Shown here piece by piece: positions 61,507 to 64,000 of a stretch of DNA of 64,000 bases (the stretch's first letter is position 1; every line of letters begins with the position of its first letter). The translations under genes and the position numbers were made by a program. The stretch is taken from NCBI RefSeq assembly GCF_002338065.1, contig NZ_DDHJ01000004.1:201943-265942 (forward strand), read 5' to 3'. The DNA is from Pseudomonas sp. UBA1879 (GTDB taxonomy: Bacteria > Pseudomonadota > Gammaproteobacteria > Pseudomonadales > Pseudomonadaceae). Below the pieces are notes generated by a model, which was not told the DNA's origin, did no database searches, and saw only the letters and a list, made by a program, of their open reading frames with translations.

Positions 61507-64000
61507 GCTTGTTCTCCTTCAACCACTTCGCTTTTGCTCTTTTTGCTGAACAGCTTCATCACCACGACGTAGAACAGCGGGACAAAGAAGATGGCTAGGA
61601 AGGTTGCGGCCAGTGTGCCGCCAACGACGCCAGTACCGATCGAGTGCTGACTGCCGCTGCCGGGACCATGAGCTCGGGCCAGAGGCAGAACACCCATCAC
61701 GAAAGCAATCGACGTCATGATGATCGGGCGCAACCGCAGGCGAGCAGCTTCGGTGGCGGCTTGAATCAGGGTGCGTCCTTGATGCTCGTAGAGGTCTTTG
61801 GCGAACTCGATGATGAGGATCGCGTTCTTGGCGGCGAGGCCCATGGTGGTGAGCATCCCCACCTGGAAAAACACGTCGTTTGATAGACCGCGCAACAGCG
61901 TTGCAGCGACTGCGCCGAGCACGCCCAGCGGTACGACCAACATCACCGAAACGGGGACCGTCCAACTCTCATAGAGAGCCGCCAGACACAGGAATACGAT
62001 GAGCAGTGAGAGCACATACAGCGCAGGCGCCTGGGAGCCCGCCTGCCGCTCTTCGTAGGACAGCCCGGTGTAGGCCATGCCGACGCCTGCAGGCAGCTGA
62101 GCAGCAATACGCTCGACAGATCGCATTGCATCACCGGTGCTATAACCCGGCGCGGGTTGCCCAAGAATTTCGATCGATGGGATGCCGTTGTAGCGTTCGA
62201 GCTTGGGAGAACCGTAGATCCATCTGCCGGTCGCGAACGCCGAGAATGGAACCATCTTGCCCTTGGCGTTCCGCACGTACCATTTATCGAAGTCCTCAGG
62301 CGAGAGACGGGAGTCCTCGTTACCTTGAACGTAGACTTTTTTCACCCGGTCGCGATCGATGAAGTCGTTCACATAGGCAGAGCCCCACGCGACGGACATG
62401 GTTTGGTTGATGTCTGCGATCGACACTTCAAGGGCACGGGCCTTCTCGTTGTCGATGATGACCTGGTATTGGGCTTCATCATTCATGCCGTTAGGGCGGG
62501 TCATGGCAAGAACAGGGTCTTGTGCAGCGAGTTCGAGAAACTGGTTGCGCGCAGCCATGAGCGCGGTATGTCCAACCCCCGCGTTATCCTGCAGGAACAT
62601 GTCGAAACCTGTGGCGTTACCCATCTCCAGAATGGCCGGCGGAACGACAGCAATGACGTTGCCTTCCTTGATGCTGGCGAATCGTTCCTGAGCACGTTTT
62701 GCGACGGCAAACACCGAGCGCTCAGGATCTCGACGCTCTTCGTACGGACGCATGTTGACGAAGACCAGGCCGGAGCTTTGTCCGCGTCCTGCGAAGTTGA
62801 AGCCATTGATGGTGAACGACGACGCAACGCTGTCCTTCTCATCCTTGGCCAGATAGTCACGAACCTCGGTCAGCACCTCTTCATTTCGCTCAGAGCTGGC
62901 GTTTGCCGGCAACTGAACCTGCACGACGAATACGCCTTGGTCTTCGTCCGGAAGGAACGAGCTCGGAACCTTGGTGAAGAGGAAGACCACCCCGCCAATC
63001 AAGACCAGATACACGACCATGAACAGCCCGCGCCGGCCAAGCATGGCGCCGACACCAGACTGATAACGCTGCGTGTTTCGCTCGAACGTGCGGTTGAACC
63101 AGCCAAAGAAACCCTTCTTCTCACCTGCACCCGCTTTGTGAGGCTTGAGCAGTGTTGCGCAGAGTGCCGGGGTAAAGATCAAGGCGATCAGTACCGAGAA
63201 CCCCATCGCGGAGATGATTGTGATCGCGAACTGGCGGTAGATGATGCCGGCCGATCCACCAAAGAAGGCCATGGGTAGGAACACCGCGGAGATCACCAGC
63301 CCGATACCCACCAATGCGCCGGATATCTGATCCATTGACTTGCGCGTCGCCTCCTTGGGCGACAGATGCTCCTCAGCCATCAAGCGCTCAACGTTCTCCA
63401 CCACAACGATCGCATCGTCCACCAGCAGACCGATCGCAAGCACCATGGCGAACATGGTCATCACGTTGATCGTGAAGCCACAGGCGAACAGAACCCCGAA
63501 CGTCGCGAGCAAAACGACAGGGACTGCGAGCGCGGGAATCAAGGTGGCGCGAATGTTCTGCAGGAACAGGTACATCACCAGGAAGACCAGAATGATGGCT
63601 TCAAACAAGGTGTGAACCACAGATTCAATGGACGCTGCGACGACCGGCGAGGTGTCGTACGGATAGATGACCTCAACGCCTTTGGGCAGGTACGGCTTAA
63701 TCCGGTCGACTGTCTCGTGAACACGATCAACAGTGTCCAGAAGGTTGGCGCCTGTTGCCAAACGCAGTGCAATGCCGGCCGATGGAGCCCCGTCGTACTT
63801 GTTGAAGATCGAGTAGTTTTCGCTACCGAGCGAGACTTCGGCGACATCCTGCAGGCGCACTTGGGAGCCGTCAGGATTCACCTTCACCAGGATCTGCTTG
63901 AACTCTTCGGCCGTACGCATGCGCACCTTGCCGATTACGGTCGCACTCAGTTGCACGCCTTTCTTGGCAGGCAAGCCGCCGATCAGGCCGGACGACACCT
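61503..64000 (-). CDS. RND multidrug efflux permease, HAE1 family (5' end outside window)
   Basis: The C-terminal 831 residues or more of an AcrB/MexB-type proton-driven pump; the start lies beyond 64000. Visible are the proton-relay Asp pair in AIGLLVDDAIVVVENVER, the relay Lys in GLAAKNAILIIEFAKD, and the transmembrane/pore-domain order of HAE1 transporters (PEYLFLQNIRATLIPALAVP region, then GGSAGIIYRQFAITI). It is coupled to the OprM-type gene. The sequence reads closest to TtgB/MexB-like or MexF-like pumps; substrate range and the missing periplasmic adaptor cannot be judged here. Confidence 0.93.
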   Translation of the reverse strand, partial: VSSGLIGGLPAKKGVQLSATVIGKVRMRTAEEFKQILVKVNPDGSQVRLQDVAEVSLGSENYSIFNKYDGAPSAGIALRLATGANLLDTVDRVHETVDRIKPYLPKGVEVIYPYDTSPVVAASIESVVHTLFEAIILVFLVMYLFLQNIRATLIPALAVPVVLLATFGVLFACGFTINVMTMFAMVLAIGLLVDDAIVVVENVERLMAEEHLSPKEATRKSMDQISGALVGIGLVISAVFLPMAFFGGSAGIIYRQFAITIISAMGFSVLIALIFTPALCATLLKPHKAGAGEKKGFFGWFNRTFERNTQRYQSGVGAMLGRRGLFMVVYLVLIGGVVFLFTKVPSSFLPDEDQGVFVVQVQLPANASSERNEEVLTEVRDYLAKDEKDSVASSFTINGFNFAGRGQSSGLVFVNMRPYEERRDPERSVFAVAKRAQERFASIKEGNVIAVVPPAILEMGNATGFDMFLQDNAGVGHTALMAARNQFLELAAQDPVLAMTRPNGMNDEAQYQVIIDNEKARALEVSIADINQTMSVAWGSAYVNDFIDRDRVKKVYVQGNEDSRLSPEDFDKWYVRNAKGKMVPFSAFATGRWIYGSPKLERYNGIPSIEILGQPAPGYSTGDAMRSVERIAAQLPAGVGMAYTGLSYEERQAGSQAPALYVLSLLIVFLCLAALYESWTVPVSVMLVVPLGVLGAVAATLLRGLSNDVFFQVGMLTTMGLAAKNAILIIEFAKDLYEHQGRTLIQAATEAARLRLRPIIMTSIAFVMGVLPLARAHGPGSGSQHSIGTGVVGGTLAATFLAIFFVPLFYVVVMKLFSKKSKSEVVEGEQA

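Noticed and set aside
1..64000. CRISPR arrays, tRNA, rRNA genes
   Set aside because: No regularly spaced direct repeats and no tRNA/rRNA-like sequence were seen; the repeats present are REP-type inverted units.

Overview
The window looks like a stretch of a Pseudomonas chromosome of the P. fluorescens/P. syringae type. GC content is high, almost every core gene has a recognisable Pseudomonas counterpart, and the core order (colRS, icmP, bifA, sodB, argO/argP, olsBA, fumA, sadC, pyk, moxR/DUF58) follows, from memory, the P. aeruginosa PAO1 block running down from about PA4381 to PA4322. Organism and synteny are judgements from recalled sequences, not from a search.

Layout. (1) 1-5.3 kb: a PAP2 phosphatase, the ColR/ColS two-component system and a three-gene operon for LPS/envelope maintenance. 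Two candidate ColR boxes lie in front of the target genes, and dispersed repeats flank the block. (2) 5.3-11.3 kb: an iron-related periplasmic cluster (DUF1513, two imelysin-like proteins, a di-haem DUF1111 protein) interrupted by a tandem-AP2 DNA-binding protein. (3) 11.4-18.4 kb: bifA, sodB, an argO-type exporter broken by an amber codon, its likely regulator argP, an epimerase and a coiled-coil membrane protein. (4) 18.4-27.3 kb: an ArsR regulator/MFS pump/old-yellow-enzyme operon with a striking operator, then acpH, ornithine-lipid genes olsBA, a serine hydrolase, a YceI protein and a phospholipase-D-type cardiolipin synthase.

(5) 27.3-49 kb is the accessory heart. It holds a Tc (toxin complex) TcB-type shell gene, two TccC-type RHS toxins with different tips, and a three-gene split-RHS cassette whose last gene carries a predicted caspase-like His/Cys domain. 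These are threaded between core genes fumA, sadC, a ferredoxin-reductase gene and pyk. One TccC tip combines an IQ (calmodulin-binding) motif with a phosphodiester-glycosidase (NAGPA-like) domain. There is no TcA pore gene in the window and no candidate immunity gene next to any toxin, which points to eukaryotic (for example insect) targets. Beside the Tc genes lie a DJ-1/PfpI gene with an in-frame TGA at a cysteine position and a ribbon-helix-helix gene that has lost its normal start.

(6) 49-54.3 kb: pyruvate kinase, a lipoprotein, a PilZ protein and a MoxR/DUF58 pair. (7) 54.3-59.2 kb: a lower-GC insert with a two-gene OLD-nuclease/UvrD-helicase system of the Gabija anti-phage type. (8) 59.2-64 kb: a truncated LysR gene, an ABM-type monooxygenase, and the outer-membrane factor and (partial) RND permease of a multidrug efflux pump.
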